Shown here: piece after piece, positions 34,519-44,352 of the stretch
Position numbering within the stretch: the stretch's first letter is position 1
Layout: each line of letters opens with the position of its first letter
NCBI RefSeq assembly: GCF_003403095.1
Contig: NZ_CP031555.1
Coordinates: 806,001 to 870,000 of the forward strand
From: Thalassospira indica
GTDB lineage: Bacteria > Pseudomonadota > Alphaproteobacteria > Rhodospirillales > Thalassospiraceae
Direction: 5' to 3'
Length of the DNA stretch: 64,000 nt
The notes under the pieces: generated by a model
The model's input: the letters and a program-made list of their open reading frames with translations, nothing else
Database searches by the model: none
What the model was told of the DNA's origin: nothing
Translations under genes and position numbers: made by a program

Positions 34519-36882
34519 ATGATGGAATTTAACCATGGTGCGCGGACCAAGAATGGTTTCTGGAGCCGTTCAACCAAATTGACCGGATCGATGCTTGGAA
34601 TGGGGCTTGGGGGCTTCGGCCTCGGTCTCATGCTGGGAATGCCGCCGGTTAGCGTCGCCTACGCCCAAGAGCAGGCCATTGTTCAGAAGACCTATGAGAT
34701 CCCGGCTGGGCCTTTGGGGCAGTCGCTTAATACATTTGCGAGTGAAGCCAGAATTACCCTTTCGTTCTCGCCCGATCTGGTGTCGGGAAAAATGGCGCCC
34801 GCGCTTTCGGGGGATTATAGCACCGTTGCAGGTTTGCAAACTTTGTTGCTTGGCTCAGGGTTGCGCGTTGTTGATGAAGGTGGCGCATATAAAATAACCA
34901 AAAGCGAACAGAGCGCGGTCGTGCTTGCGCCGATCAATGTTTATGGTCGTCAAAAGAATGACAGTGCCAAAGATATTCCACAGCGTGTTCAGGTTGTCGA
35001 TCATCAGGCTGTTGAATTAACGCAGGCCAATCAGATTGGCGAAGTGATGCGCTTGATCCCGAACGCATCACGTTCGGGATCTTCGCAGGACATGTTTGCG
35101 GATAACTACCGAATTCGTGGCTACGATGCGGCACAGTCAACGAACGGTCTTGGTTTTACCCGAACAGATCATCCGACCGATCTTGCCAATGTTGAGCGTA
35201 TTGAAGTGCTTTATGGTCCGGCTTCTGTGCTTTACAGCCAGATGGAGCCGGGCGGCACAATCAACGTTGTGACAAAACAGCCGCTGCCGTATTTCCATTC
35301 GGAGGGCAAAGTCCAAGCGGGGAGCTACGACAGTTACCGGGGCGAATTCGATGTTACCGGCCCGGTTAATGATCGACTGCGGGTCAGGATGAATGCCGCC
35401 TATGAGGATAAAGGTTCCGCACTGGATAATTGGGGCTATTCCCATAAATTCTTTGCGCCGAATGTGACGGTCGATTTGACAGACGATACCAACCTGACTA
35501 TCGAAGGCAGTTACTCGGAAAACGGTTGGACGGCGATCAATGCGGGTACGCCGTTTGCGGGGGCTGTTACGGATAACCCCAATGGCAAATATGCCAAATC
35601 GTTCAATGTTGCCTCTGGGGACAGTTTTACGGATCGCGACTCCTATAACGTTAATACGCGTCTTACCCACGCCCTGACAGACAGCCTGGATGCACGTTTC
35701 AGCTATAGCTTCACCCGAAATGCTTCCGATTTTATGGAGTATTACTCAACTGGGCTGGCTGCGGACAACCGCACGGTTAATCGGCGTGTTTTCATTGGCG
35801 AAAATACCCGCAGGGACGATCATGAAGTCATTCTTGACCTGACAGGTGAAGTCGAAACAGGTGCCTTCGAGCACAAGTTTATTACGGGACTGAATTATCG
35901 CTATTCCGACGATGACAGGCCCACCAAGATATTCAATGTTGGTTCAATCGACCTGTATAATCCGCAATACACAAACGCCACTTTGCTTGCAGGGAATCAG
36001 GTTCGTGACAGAACGACCTTGCAAGAAGATACAGTAATGGCCGCCTTCCTTCAGGACAGGGTAACCTGGAATGATGATTGGCATTTCCTGGCAGGTGTGC
36101 GTTTCATCAATTCAGAACAGTCACAAACCACCATCAATAATTCGACTTCTGTCAGAACTGTTGATCAAGTTGACCAGTCAGACCTGATTACCCAATTCGG
36201 GATCATTCATGACCTGACAAAGAATGTTTCTGTTTATGCCAGCCGCAGTGAATCTTTTGTGCCGCAACAAGGTACGACGTCGGGTAAAAGGCCGCTGGAA
36301 GCCGAGCAGGGCACACAATATGAGATCGGTACAAAGTTCGATTTCGGCGGTCTGCAGGCAAGTGTGACCGGCTTTGTCCTGACCAAAGATAATATCGCCA
36401 TCGAAGATCCGGCCGATGATGATTTTGAAGTTGCTGAGGGGCAATCACGATCCAAGGGGATTGAGCTTTCGCTGTCGGGAAATGTTCTGCCCCAACTTTA
36501 TCTTGCGGCCAATTATGGATTTACCAAAACCAGCATCCGCAAAACCGACGATCAGTCTCTGGTTGGGAACAGCTTTGCTAACGTTCCAAAGCACACCGCA
36601 TCGCTTCAGGGGCGCTATGATTTCAGCAATGTACCGGGGCTGAGCATTGGCAGCACGGTCGCCTATGTCGGCGATCGTTACGCCGAGGATGCAAATACAA
36701 CCAAGTTGCCAAGCCACGTGCGTGCTGATTTGGGGGCGTTTTACACCATCGACGACAACCTGAAGATGGATTTTCTCGTCAGCAATCTGTTTGACGAGGA
36801 AATCTATTCGCCGGGTTCTATTAGCGGTGTTGTCCGTGAAGAGGGGCGCGTCTTCACCGCCAGTCTGACATACACCTACTAG
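34519..36882 (+). CDS. TonB-dependent siderophore receptor with N-terminal signalling (STN) domain
   Basis: Outer-membrane transducer of 787 residues, with ATG-ATG at 34519/34522. A long signal peptide ends near VSVAYAQEQ. An STN/secretin-TonB domain follows (YEIPAGPLGQSLNTFASEARITLSFSPDL ... VYKITK), which contacts FecR. The plug contains QRVQVVDHQAV, then VMRLIPNASRSG and RIEVLYGPASVLYSQMEPGGTINVVTK. The beta-barrel occupies residues 270-787 and ends in an aromatic residue (FTASLTYTY), as needed for Bam insertion. The plug sequence is of the ferrichrome/pyoverdine receptor type; the exact siderophore is not predictable. Confidence 0.93.
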   Translation: MMEFNHGARTKNGFWSRSTKLTGSMLGMGLGGFGLGLMLGMPPVSVAYAQEQAIVQKTYEIPAGPLGQSLNTFASEARITLSFSPDLVSGKMAPALSGDYSTVAGLQTLLLGSGLRVVDEGGAYKITKSEQSAVVLAPINVYGRQKNDSAKDIPQRVQVVDHQAVELTQANQIGEVMRLIPNASRSGSSQDMFADNYRIRGYDAAQSTNGLGFTRTDHPTDLANVERIEVLYGPASVLYSQMEPGGTINVVTKQPLPYFHSEGKVQAGSYDSYRGEFDVTGPVNDRLRVRMNAAYEDKGSALDNWGYSHKFFAPNVTVDLTDDTNLTIEGSYSENGWTAINAGTPFAGAVTDNPNGKYAKSFNVASGDSFTDRDSYNVNTRLTHALTDSLDARFSYSFTRNASDFMEYYSTGLAADNRTVNRRVFIGENTRRDDHEVILDLTGEVETGAFEHKFITGLNYRYSDDDRPTKIFNVGSIDLYNPQYTNATLLAGNQVRDRTTLQEDTVMAAFLQDRVTWNDDWHFLAGVRFINSEQSQTTINNSTSVRTVDQVDQSDLITQFGIIHDLTKNVSVYASRSESFVPQQGTTSGKRPLEAEQGTQYEIGTKFDFGGLQASVTGFVLTKDNIAIEDPADDDFEVAEGQSRSKGIELSLSGNVLPQLYLAANYGFTKTSIRKTDDQSLVGNSFANVPKHTASLQGRYDFSNVPGLSIGSTVAYVGDRYAEDANTTKLPSHVRADLGAFYTIDDNLKMDFLVSNLFDEEIYSPGSISGVVREEGRVFTASLTYTY

Positions 36883-36883
36883 T

Positions 36884-38104
36884 ATGAAATTCAGGCAAAA
36901 ACTGGTGCTTATGCACCGCTATGTCGGGCTGGTTATGGCAGGTTTCCTGATCATAACCGGCCTTAGCGGTGTTGTTTTGGTCTGGTACAACGAACTTGAT
37001 ACATTAATCATCCGGCTTCATTCTGCCAGCCCTCAGCCGAACACCCGGCAAGACGACCATCATTTGGCATTGTCACCCTTTGAATTGCGGACGCGAACAG
37101 ATCGCGCATTTCCGGACGCAAACGTTAATTGGATGATGGTTGACCCGCCTGCATCGCGGGATCTTGTCTTGTTTTATCTGGACGCAAAAACACGGTCGGA
37201 TGGCACGGTTGTCAGCCTGCCATATGACGAAGTTTTTGTGGATCGATACAGCGGCGAAATCGTCGGCCAAAGGCGGTGGGGCGATATTTCACAAGGTGTC
37301 ATCAACCTGATGCCGTTTCTGTATCGTCTTCATCAATCCTTGGTATTGGGGAAACTGGGAACCACGCTGTTGGGGGTAATTTCCCTGCTTTGGCTGGTGG
37401 ACTGTTTTGTCGGCCTTTATCTGACATTTCCGGTCAGGTCGCGTGGTTTGCCATCCCGGTTCCGGCAATGGAAAAAGGCCTGGAAAATTCGCTGGATGGG
37501 CGGGCGATATAAGATGACCTTCGATCTTCATCGGGCCGGATCGGTATGGGCATGGATATTTTTGTCCATGTTCGCGCTGAGCAGCATTGCGATGACACTG
37601 GAAAACGAAGTCTATCGTCCGGTCATGTCCGTGTTCATGGATTTTCAGGATACTGTGCCGCCATCTGATCGGCATGTTTTGCCAAAGAAAGATACGCCTG
37701 AAATTGGCTGGGAACGGGGGTTTGAACTTGCATCCGGCTATCTGGATGATTTGGCCCGCGATCAAGGTTTTATGGTTCTGGCCCGCGAACGTTTTGCCTA
37801 TTATCCCGACCAAAATATCTTGAAGCTCATGTCGCGAACGAGTCTTGATGTGAATGATACATTTGGGCAAACATGGGTCTTCATTGATGCATCAACCGGC
37901 CAAGAAGCCGGGTATCAGTTGCCGACCGGTGCGGCGGCGGGAGATACATTTACGGTTTGGCTGACATCACTACATATCGCGCGAATAGGCGGGCTGCCTT
38001 ATCGTGTCTTGGCAAGCTTCATCGGGGTGTTGCTTGTTGTGGTTACGGTGACAGGTGTTTTGATCTGGTGGCGTAAGCGACAGTCCAGGGGCATGACCCG
38101 TTGA
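36884..38104 (+). CDS. PepSY-domain membrane protein (iron-uptake associated)
   Basis: A 406-residue protein starting one base after the receptor stop, so translationally coupled. It has four membrane helices: the first at about 10-33 (HRYVGLVMAGFLIITGLSGVVLVW, with a conserved His and the GLSG turn), two near 140-210, and one at the C-terminus (ASFIGVLLVVVTVTGVLIWW). PepSY-like periplasmic domains lie between. Such PepSY_TM proteins sit next to siderophore receptors and are proposed to reduce or release iron from siderophores (FoxB, FiuB and similar). That role is inferred from neighbours. Confidence 0.88.
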   Translation: MKFRQKLVLMHRYVGLVMAGFLIITGLSGVVLVWYNELDTLIIRLHSASPQPNTRQDDHHLALSPFELRTRTDRAFPDANVNWMMVDPPASRDLVLFYLDAKTRSDGTVVSLPYDEVFVDRYSGEIVGQRRWGDISQGVINLMPFLYRLHQSLVLGKLGTTLLGVISLLWLVDCFVGLYLTFPVRSRGLPSRFRQWKKAWKIRWMGGRYKMTFDLHRAGSVWAWIFLSMFALSSIAMTLENEVYRPVMSVFMDFQDTVPPSDRHVLPKKDTPEIGWERGFELASGYLDDLARDQGFMVLARERFAYYPDQNILKLMSRTSLDVNDTFGQTWVFIDASTGQEAGYQLPTGAAAGDTFTVWLTSLHIARIGGLPYRVLASFIGVLLVVVTVTGVLIWWRKRQSRGMTR

Positions 38105-38147
38105 TCATTTCGTGTTGCGAGCGCAGGTTATTTTTATCGGCGAAGTC

Positions 38148-38183
38148 AAAAAAAGGGGCGGCAAGCATTTTGCCAGCCGCCCC
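38148..38183 (-). terminator. Rho-independent terminator of argH-lptM-lysA
   Basis: Arms GGGGCGGC (38155-38162) and GCCGCCCC (38176-38183). On the minus strand the stem is followed by a run of seven T residues. It lies 34 bases after the lysA stop. Confidence 0.9.
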
Positions 38184-38216
38184 GAAAGCGTTAAAAACCG
38201 AAACGGAATGCCGGTC

Positions 38217-39488
38217 TTATGCGTTGCTGAGCCAGGAGGGTACCTGATCCATGTTGATCAGATCGTCAATTTCCTGACGCGGGCGGACGATGGCAAAGTT
38301 GTTGCCCTTGACCAGTACTTCGGGTGTCAGCGCACGGGTGTTGTAGGTCGATGACATGACCGCACCATAGGCCCCCGCCGACATGACAGCGACCAGATCA
38401 CCGGCCTTGAGGTCATCGGGAAGGTCGCGGTCCTTGCCAAAGGTGTCACCGGTTTCGCAAACCGGACCGACCACATCAACCTTGACCAGCTTGTCACCGT
38501 CAGTCTGTTCATCGACCGGGATGATTTCGTGATAGGCGCCATACAGTGTCGGGCGGATCAGGTCGTTCATCGCGGCATCAAGAATGACAAAGCGTTTGGC
38601 TTCGCCGTCTTTTATATACATGACGCGCGACACCATGATCCCGGCATTGCCAGCAATCAAACGGCCCGGTTCGAGCGTGATGTGGCAACCAAGATGGCCC
38701 ACGGTTTCGCGCACCATCTGACCATAGGCGTCGGGAAGCGGCGGTGTTTCGCCCTGATAGGCAATGCCAAGTCCGCCACCGAGATCGAGATTGCGGATAT
38801 CGATGCCCTCAGATCGCAGCTGTTCGACCAGCCCGGCCAGACGTGTAAATGCCTCGCGGAACGGGGCCAGGTCGGTCAACTGGGAGCCGATATGCATGGC
38901 GATCCCGGTAACCTCGATGCCATCCATGGCTGCGGCTTCACGGTAGACCTCGATCGCGCGGGTCCAGTCGATGCCGAATTTGTTTTCGGCCTTGCCGGTG
39001 GCAATCTTTTCGTGGGTTTTGGCATCGACATGCGGGTTGACGCGCAAGGCAATACGGGCCTTTTTGCCCATGTCGATGGCAACACGGTTAAGCTCAACCA
39101 GTTCGGGGATGCTTTCGACATTGATCTGGGCAATGTCGGCGTCAAGGGCTTCGCGCATTTCGGCATCGGCCTTGCCAACGCCGGAAAAGATGATCTTGGC
39201 CGGGGGCATGCCCGCACGAAGCGCACGGCGCATTTCACCAACCGAAACAACGTCCGCACCCGCACCAAGATTGGCGAGTGTTTTCAGGACTGCCTGATTG
39301 GAGTTTGCCTTAACAGCAAAGCACACAGTGGCATCAAGGCCGTCAAAGGCGTCGGCATAGACCTTGTAATGGCGTTCCAAAGTCGCGGTCGAATAGCAGA
39401 AGAACGGGGTTCCGACCTTGTCAGCCATTTCCCGGATCGAGACGCCTTCGGCGTAAAGTTCGCCGTTGATATATTCAAAATGGTTCAT
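38217..39488 (-). CDS. lysA: Diaminopimelate decarboxylase LysA
   Basis: PLP enzyme converting meso-diaminopimelate to lysine. The 423-residue protein has the PLP lysine in CFAVKANSNQAVL, the glycine-rich phosphate loop LDLGGGLGIAY, the EPGRLIAGNAG segment and the active-site cysteine region VCETGDTFGKDR. The start overlaps the stop of the small lipoprotein gene (ATGA), and the argH-lptM-lysA order is common in proteobacteria. A terminator follows. Confidence 0.97.
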   Translation of the reverse strand: MNHFEYINGELYAEGVSIREMADKVGTPFFCYSTATLERHYKVYADAFDGLDATVCFAVKANSNQAVLKTLANLGAGADVVSVGEMRRALRAGMPPAKIIFSGVGKADAEMREALDADIAQINVESIPELVELNRVAIDMGKKARIALRVNPHVDAKTHEKIATGKAENKFGIDWTRAIEVYREAAAMDGIEVTGIAMHIGSQLTDLAPFREAFTRLAGLVEQLRSEGIDIRNLDLGGGLGIAYQGETPPLPDAYGQMVRETVGHLGCHITLEPGRLIAGNAGIMVSRVMYIKDGEAKRFVILDAAMNDLIRPTLYGAYHEIIPVDEQTDGDKLVKVDVVGPVCETGDTFGKDRDLPDDLKAGDLVAVMSAGAYGAVMSSTYNTRALTPEVLVKGNNFAIVRPRQEIDDLINMDQVPSWLSNA

Positions 39489-39631
39489 TGGGCCGGGTAA
39501 TCCCTTGGATATTCATAACCTTTGTCGGTCGGCGGTTCGAGCGGGCCTTTTTTGCCGCACGCCGCAACTGAAAGCCCCAACATGATGGCAAGCGTGATGA
39601 CGGTGCCGCGTTTCAACAGGTTGCTGTTCAT
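39485..39631 (-). CDS. lptM: Small LptM-type (YifL-like) lipoprotein
   Basis: A 48-residue gene hidden between argH and lysA. It starts ATG at 39631, overlapping the argH stop (ATGA), and its own stop overlaps the lysA start in the same way. The product is a lipoprotein signal ([15 protein letters not shown]) followed by [10 protein letters not shown], the hallmark N-terminus of LptM/YifL, and a short polar tail ending DYPAQ. E. coli LptM assists disulfide maturation of LptD in LPS export. Double overlap shows strict translational coupling. Confidence 0.9.
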   Translation of the reverse strand: MNSNLLKRGTVITLAIMLGLSVAACGKKGPLEPPTDKGYEYPRDYPAQ

Positions 39632-41043
39632 CTGAGGAACCTTTCCTTTGCGGCCGCAACGGATTCCTTGACCCGGACCGGGGCGGTGCCACCAAAGCTT
39701 TGGCGGGCGGCAACCGATGCCTCGACTGTCAGCACGTCATAAACCGCATTGGTGATCTTGGGTTCGATGCCTTGCAGGTCCTCAAGCGACAGCTGATCAA
39801 GATCGCAGCCCTTGGTTTCGGCAAGCTTCACGGTCGCGCCAACAACGTGATGCGCATCACGGAACGGCATGCCAAGTTCGGCCACCAGCCAGTCGGCAAG
39901 GTCGGTGGCGGTGGTGTAACCCGCACCGGCAGCCGCACGCATGTTGTCGGCAAACACCTTCATGTCGGCGATCATGCCGGTCATGGCGGCAACACACAGA
40001 CCAAGATGGTCATGGGCCTGGAAGACCGGTTCCTTGTCTTCCTGCATGTCCTTGGAATAGGCGAGCGGCAGGCCCTTCATCGACAGCATCAAGCCGTTAT
40101 AGCAGCCAACAATACGCCCGATTTTCGAGCGGATCAGTTCGGCCGCATCCGGGTTGCGTTTTTGCGGCATGATCGATGAGCCAGTCGAGAATTTGTCAGA
40201 CATGCCGATAAAGCGGAACTGGGCCGAGCACCAGATGACCATTTCTTCGGCCAAGCGCGACAGATGCATGGCAGCAATTGATGCGGCATTGAGGTATTCA
40301 AGCGCAAAGTCACGATCTGATACCGCATCAAGCGAGTTCGCCGTCGGGCGATCAAAGCCGAGCGCACTTGCCGTCATGTGGCGATCAATCGGATACGGCG
40401 TACCAGCAAGGGCCGCAGAGCCCAGCGGGTTTTCGTTAATGCGCGTGCGGCAATCGGCAACACGCCCGCGATCACGGCCAAACATTTCGACATAGGCCAG
40501 AAGATGATGACCAAAGGTGACCGGCTGGGCGGCCTGCAGGTGGGTGAAGCCCGGCATGATGGTTTCAGCATGGGTTTCAGCCTGTGCAATCAGGGCTTCC
40601 TGAAGGCCTTTGAGGCCGACCTCAAGATCGCCAAGCGCAACGTCACGGACCCAGAGTTTGAAGTCGGTCGCGACCTGATCATTGCGCGAACGTGCGGTAT
40701 GCAGGCGACCGGCGGCCGGGCCGATCAGTTCGCGCAGGCGGCTTTCGACATTCATGTGGATGTCTTCAAGGGCGGCGGAGAATTTGAATTCACCGCTCTC
40801 GATTTCTTGAAGAATCTGGTCTAGACCGTTGGTGATCTTTTCGCCATCTTCAGCAGGAATGATGTTCTGCTTGACCAGCATGGCGCAGTGGGCCTTCGAG
40901 CCCTGAATGTCCTGGGCGTAAAGGCGCTTGTCAAAGCCGATGGAAGCGTTGATTTCTTCCATGATGGCTGACGGGCCTGCTTCGAAGCGGCCGCCCCAAA
41001 GGGAGTTTGCGTTTTTCTGGTCAGTGGCGTTTTGATCGGTCAT
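39628..41043 (-). CDS. argH: Argininosuccinate lyase ArgH
   Basis: Final step of arginine synthesis: argininosuccinate to arginine and fumarate. A 471-residue member of the fumarase/aspartase superfamily. It has the signature [15 protein letters not shown], the [13 protein letters not shown] region, and LPGFTHLQ-like [19 protein letters not shown]. The serine in the SSIMPQK loop is the family catalytic base. Start ATG 41043 lies back-to-back with the divergent TlpA gene. It is first of the argH-lptM-lysA operon. Confidence 0.97.
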   Translation of the reverse strand: MTDQNATDQKNANSLWGGRFEAGPSAIMEEINASIGFDKRLYAQDIQGSKAHCAMLVKQNIIPAEDGEKITNGLDQILQEIESGEFKFSAALEDIHMNVESRLRELIGPAAGRLHTARSRNDQVATDFKLWVRDVALGDLEVGLKGLQEALIAQAETHAETIMPGFTHLQAAQPVTFGHHLLAYVEMFGRDRGRVADCRTRINENPLGSAALAGTPYPIDRHMTASALGFDRPTANSLDAVSDRDFALEYLNAASIAAMHLSRLAEEMVIWCSAQFRFIGMSDKFSTGSSIMPQKRNPDAAELIRSKIGRIVGCYNGLMLSMKGLPLAYSKDMQEDKEPVFQAHDHLGLCVAAMTGMIADMKVFADNMRAAAGAGYTTATDLADWLVAELGMPFRDAHHVVGATVKLAETKGCDLDQLSLEDLQGIEPKITNAVYDVLTVEASVAARQSFGGTAPVRVKESVAAAKERFLR

Positions 41044-41074
41044 CGTGATCCGCAGTCTTGGAAAGGTGGGTGTT

Positions 41075-41635
41075 GTGAAAGCATTGCTTCGTTACGTAAA
41101 ACTTGGCGTGATTGTCGCCATCTCGGGCATTTATGCAACCCCTGCCTTTGCTGATACGCAATTCCCGCAAGAACTTTCAAAGATGGTTATGCCATCCGAA
41201 GGGGGTTCTTTGCCCGAAGATCTGGCGTTTGTCGATGAAAATGGCAACGAGGTCACCTTTAACAGCCTGAAAGGACAGGTTGTTCTGGTCAATCTGTGGG
41301 CGACATGGTGCGTGCCATGCGTCAAGGAAATGCCCGATCTGGATCGCCTGGCAGTCGAAATGGCCGATAAGCCGTTCCGGGTTCTCGCACTTAGTCAGGA
41401 CCGCGGCGGGGCGGATGCCGTCCGCGAATTCTTTGAAACCAATGGAATCGAGAACCTAGATATCGTTCTTGATCCCCGTGGGGCGATTGCGCGCCAGATG
41501 GGGGCACGCGGCCTTCCGACCAGTTTTGTCTATGACGCCAACGGGGATCTTCGCGGCAAGCTTGAAGGCATTGCGCGTTGGGATGCGCCAGAGGTCATCG
41601 CCTATTTCGATCAGTTGATTGATCAGACGTCCTGA
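41075..41635 (+). CDS. TlpA-family thiol:disulfide oxidoreductase
   Basis: A 186-residue exported or membrane-anchored thioredoxin. GTG at 41075 is preferred: GGAAAGGTGGG stands just upstream, and translation then opens with a compact signal peptide ([25 protein letters not shown]). An in-frame GTG at 41045 would abut the divergent argH start with no ribosome site. The TlpA/thioredoxin core has the active site WATWCVPC and the cis-proline loop GLPTSF. Relatives reduce disulfides for cytochrome c maturation or metal delivery. The neighbours do not tell which. Confidence 0.88.
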   Translation: MKALLRYVKLGVIVAISGIYATPAFADTQFPQELSKMVMPSEGGSLPEDLAFVDENGNEVTFNSLKGQVVLVNLWATWCVPCVKEMPDLDRLAVEMADKPFRVLALSQDRGGADAVREFFETNGIENLDIVLDPRGAIARQMGARGLPTSFVYDANGDLRGKLEGIARWDAPEVIAYFDQLIDQTS

Positions 41636-41652
41636 GCGCAAGGGACACAGTC

Positions 41653-42576
41653 TTAGGCGTTGCCTTCGATCAGCGACAGAACATCGGCAAGGCGGGGTGC
41701 GGCCTCGGCAGCACCATTGTTGGTGGTGGAAAGCGCACCGGTCGCACAGGCAAAGCGCACGGCATCCTTGAGCGGCTGACCACCATGCAGGGCCACAGCC
41801 AGCCCGGCATTAAAGCAATCGCCTGCGCCCACCGTATCAACCGTGTTGACCACAAAGCCCGGAACCATGCCGGTTTGCCCGCCCGATGAATAGAACGCAC
41901 CATCACCGCCCATTTTGATGATGACGGTTTCCGGGCCCATGTCATGCAGCTTGATGCTGGCGCTACTGGCGGTGGCCTCGTCCACCGGATCAATACCGGT
42001 AAGGGCCAGGCATTCGCTTTGGTTCGGCGTGACGATATGGGTCAGGGCCAGCAGGTCGCGCATGACGACCAGATCGGCGACCGGGGCCGGGTCAAGAATG
42101 ACCTTTGCATTGCCTTCACGGGCATATTTGATCGCGCAGTCAATGGCCACCACCGGACATTCAAGCTGCAGCAGCAGATAATCACAGTTGCGCAGGAGTT
42201 CCTGTTTTTCATGAAGGTCGGTTCGGGTCATGGTCATGTTGGCCCCGCCCACGACCGTGATCATGTTTTCACCCGCCTCATCAATCGAGATCAGGGCAAT
42301 GCCGGTTTGTGCTTCGTCGGCAACGATCAGGTTGGTGGTATCCAACCCCTCGGTGGCAAGGGTTTCGATCAGTTGTTTGCCCAACATGTCATCGCCAAGC
42401 TTGGAGATGAAGACAGGGGAAACACCAAGTCTGGCGACGGCAAGTGCCTGATTGCATCCTTTGCCGCCCGGTCCGGTCTTGTAAGCCCGGGAGGAAACCG
42501 TTTGTCCCCGAACAGGAAGCTTCGCCACACGGGCCGCAAAATCAAAGTTCGAGCTTCCAACAACTGCAATCGTCAT
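41653..42576 (-). CDS. rbsK: Ribokinase RbsK
   Basis: PfkB-family sugar kinase phosphorylating ribose at C5. The 307-residue protein has both family signatures: the N-terminal GPGGKGCNQALAVARLG and the C-terminal DTVGAGDCFNAGLAVAL, in which the aspartate of GAGD is the catalytic base. The opening VVGSSNFDFAARV and the TGPGGKG loop fit ribokinase better than fructokinase. It lies in the same direction as xylB, 149 bases downstream of it. No sugar transporter or regulator is next to the pair. Confidence 0.9.
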   Translation of the reverse strand: MTIAVVGSSNFDFAARVAKLPVRGQTVSSRAYKTGPGGKGCNQALAVARLGVSPVFISKLGDDMLGKQLIETLATEGLDTTNLIVADEAQTGIALISIDEAGENMITVVGGANMTMTRTDLHEKQELLRNCDYLLLQLECPVVAIDCAIKYAREGNAKVILDPAPVADLVVMRDLLALTHIVTPNQSECLALTGIDPVDEATASSASIKLHDMGPETVIIKMGGDGAFYSSGGQTGMVPGFVVNTVDTVGAGDCFNAGLAVALHGGQPLKDAVRFACATGALSTTNNGAAEAAPRLADVLSLIEGNA

Positions 42577-42725
42577 AATCGTCCGCGTTTATAAATGAAT
42601 TCCACTAAGTTAATGTTGTTCTCAGATCAGGGGTTTAAAGGGCGATGTCGCCAAAATCTGTCGAGATCATCAAAATGTTATGGATCCACGCAACAGCCGG
42701 TCTGCCTGATCAGGCGATCAGACGG

Positions 42726-44192
42726 TCAGTCAGGGGTGAATTCGTCTGACAATGCAGCGTAAATGCGCTGGAATTTGGCAAAGCGCGGCTGGTAGGCATC
42801 ATGGCGGGTCAGATCAGGTTCAATCACTTCTTCGATTGCGGGTTTGACGCAAACGTCTGCAACCGGTTCTTTGGTCAGGGCCAGACGGGTCAGTCTGGCA
42901 GCACCAAAGGCCGGGCCCTTGGTCGCGCCTTCATAGCGGGCAAGGGGCTTGCCCAGGATATCGGCGATCATCTGGATCCAGTAGCGACTGCGGGCACCGC
43001 CGCCGATCACACCGGGCAGGTCGCACCGGGTTCCGGCCTTGTGCAGACGGGATTTTGCATCGCGGAGGGCAAAACCGACCCCTTCGAGCACCGCCTGAAC
43101 CATGGTTTCGCGGTCGGTATCGCTGCCCAGACCAAAGAATACGCCCCGAGCATGCGGATTGTTGTGCGGGGTGCGTTCGCCGTTGAGGTAGGGCAGGAAC
43201 AGGATATCAGATGGGGCGTCGTGTTGGGCCTCTACCTGGTTGAGCAATGCGCTAATGTCGGCCTCGCCCAGAAGGTCGGCCGCCCATTTCAGGCAACTGG
43301 CCCCGTTAAGCAGGACCGCCATCTGGAACCAGTGGTCCGGGATGGCATGGGCAAAGCTGTGCAGGAGTTCTTCGGGCTTGGGACGGTATTTGTCCGAGGC
43401 GACAAAGATCTGTGACGAGGTGCCCAGCGAAATGAAGCCATCGCCATGGGAAACCGCCCCGACCCCGATGCCACCGGTTGCCGCATCACCGCCACCCCCG
43501 GCAATGATGACGTCGTCCCGCATGTCCCAACGGTCGGCCAGTGTTGCGCGCAGTGTGCCGGTAACGTCCGATCCCTCGACCAGATGCGGCAGTTGATCGC
43601 GGCTCAAACCGCAAGCTTCGATCGCACTTTGGTTCCAGCTTCGGCTTTGTTCATCAAGCCAAAGCGTGCCCGCGGCATCCGACATTTCGGTGGCCTTGTC
43701 GCCTGACAGGCAAAAGCGGATGTAATCCTTGGGCAGGAGGATGGTTTTGATTTTGGCAAAAACATCGGGTTCATGTTTTTGCAGCCAGATCAGTTTGGGT
43801 GCGGTCATGCCCGACATGGTGGCGACACCCGCCCGTTGGCCCAGATCAGGCAGGACGGCATCAAGTTCAGCGCATTCGCGGGTTGCGCGCCCATCATTCC
43901 ACAGGATCGCCGGGCGGAGTGGCTTGTCATCCGCACCCAGCAATGTTGCGCCATGCATCTGACCCGACAGGCCGATTGCACGGGTTGCGGCGATTGCCGA
44001 CGGGTTCTGGCGGTGCAAGTCATCGATGGCGCGCAGGGTTGCGTCCCACCAGTCGGTAGGGTTTTGTTCGCTCCAGAACGGTTTGGGGCTGGATACGCGT
44101 AAAGGGGCATCCGCCTCGGCAAGGGTGACCGAGTTTTCGTCAATCAGTAGTGCCTTGACTGCCGATGTGCCGACATCAATTCCGAGATACAT
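42726..44192 (-). CDS. xylB: Xylulokinase XylB
   Basis: FGGY-family kinase converting D-xylulose to xylulose 5-phosphate. The 488-residue protein starts MYLGIDVGTSAVKALLID, the ATP-binding phosphate 1 motif. It then shows GLSGQMHGATLL, the xylulokinase-type substrate segment, and the phosphate 2 region GDGFISLGTSSQIFVAS. The FGGY signatures are recognisable around FLPYLNGERTPHNNPHARG. xylA is not adjacent. Product and rbsK product would both feed the pentose phosphate pathway. Confidence 0.93.
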   Translation of the reverse strand: MYLGIDVGTSAVKALLIDENSVTLAEADAPLRVSSPKPFWSEQNPTDWWDATLRAIDDLHRQNPSAIAATRAIGLSGQMHGATLLGADDKPLRPAILWNDGRATRECAELDAVLPDLGQRAGVATMSGMTAPKLIWLQKHEPDVFAKIKTILLPKDYIRFCLSGDKATEMSDAAGTLWLDEQSRSWNQSAIEACGLSRDQLPHLVEGSDVTGTLRATLADRWDMRDDVIIAGGGGDAATGGIGVGAVSHGDGFISLGTSSQIFVASDKYRPKPEELLHSFAHAIPDHWFQMAVLLNGASCLKWAADLLGEADISALLNQVEAQHDAPSDILFLPYLNGERTPHNNPHARGVFFGLGSDTDRETMVQAVLEGVGFALRDAKSRLHKAGTRCDLPGVIGGGARSRYWIQMIADILGKPLARYEGATKGPAFGAARLTRLALTKEPVADVCVKPAIEEVIEPDLTRHDAYQPRFAKFQRIYAALSDEFTPD

Positions 44193-44290
44193 GTTCGGAC
44201 GGCCTCCAGAACCGTTTGATTTTTCCCGACATCATGATTGCGCGGGTTAGAGCAAGGTCCATTCCAGATGGTTGAAGCACGGAATGCAAC

Positions 44291-44319
44291 AAAAAAAGCC
44301 GCTGCGGGGCAGCGGCTTT
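44291..44319 (-). terminator. Rho-independent terminator of the etfBA-hbd unit
   Basis: Arms AAAGCCGCTGC (44295-44305) and GCAGCGGCTTT (44309-44319) with a GGG loop. On the minus strand the stem is followed by TTTTTTT. It lies 34 bases after the hbd stop. Confidence 0.9.
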
Positions 44320-44352
44320 GATGTCGTAACGTCAGTCCTGGCGTGCAACCGC

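Noticed and set aside
41045..41074. Upstream GTG start for the TlpA gene
   Set aside because: It abuts the argH start with no ribosome site; GTG 41075 has a good one and yields a cleaner signal peptide.
42702..42714. GCCTGATCAGGC palindrome after the xylB gene
   Set aside because: Short GC-rich palindrome without flanking structure or recurrence that I noticed; likely chance.
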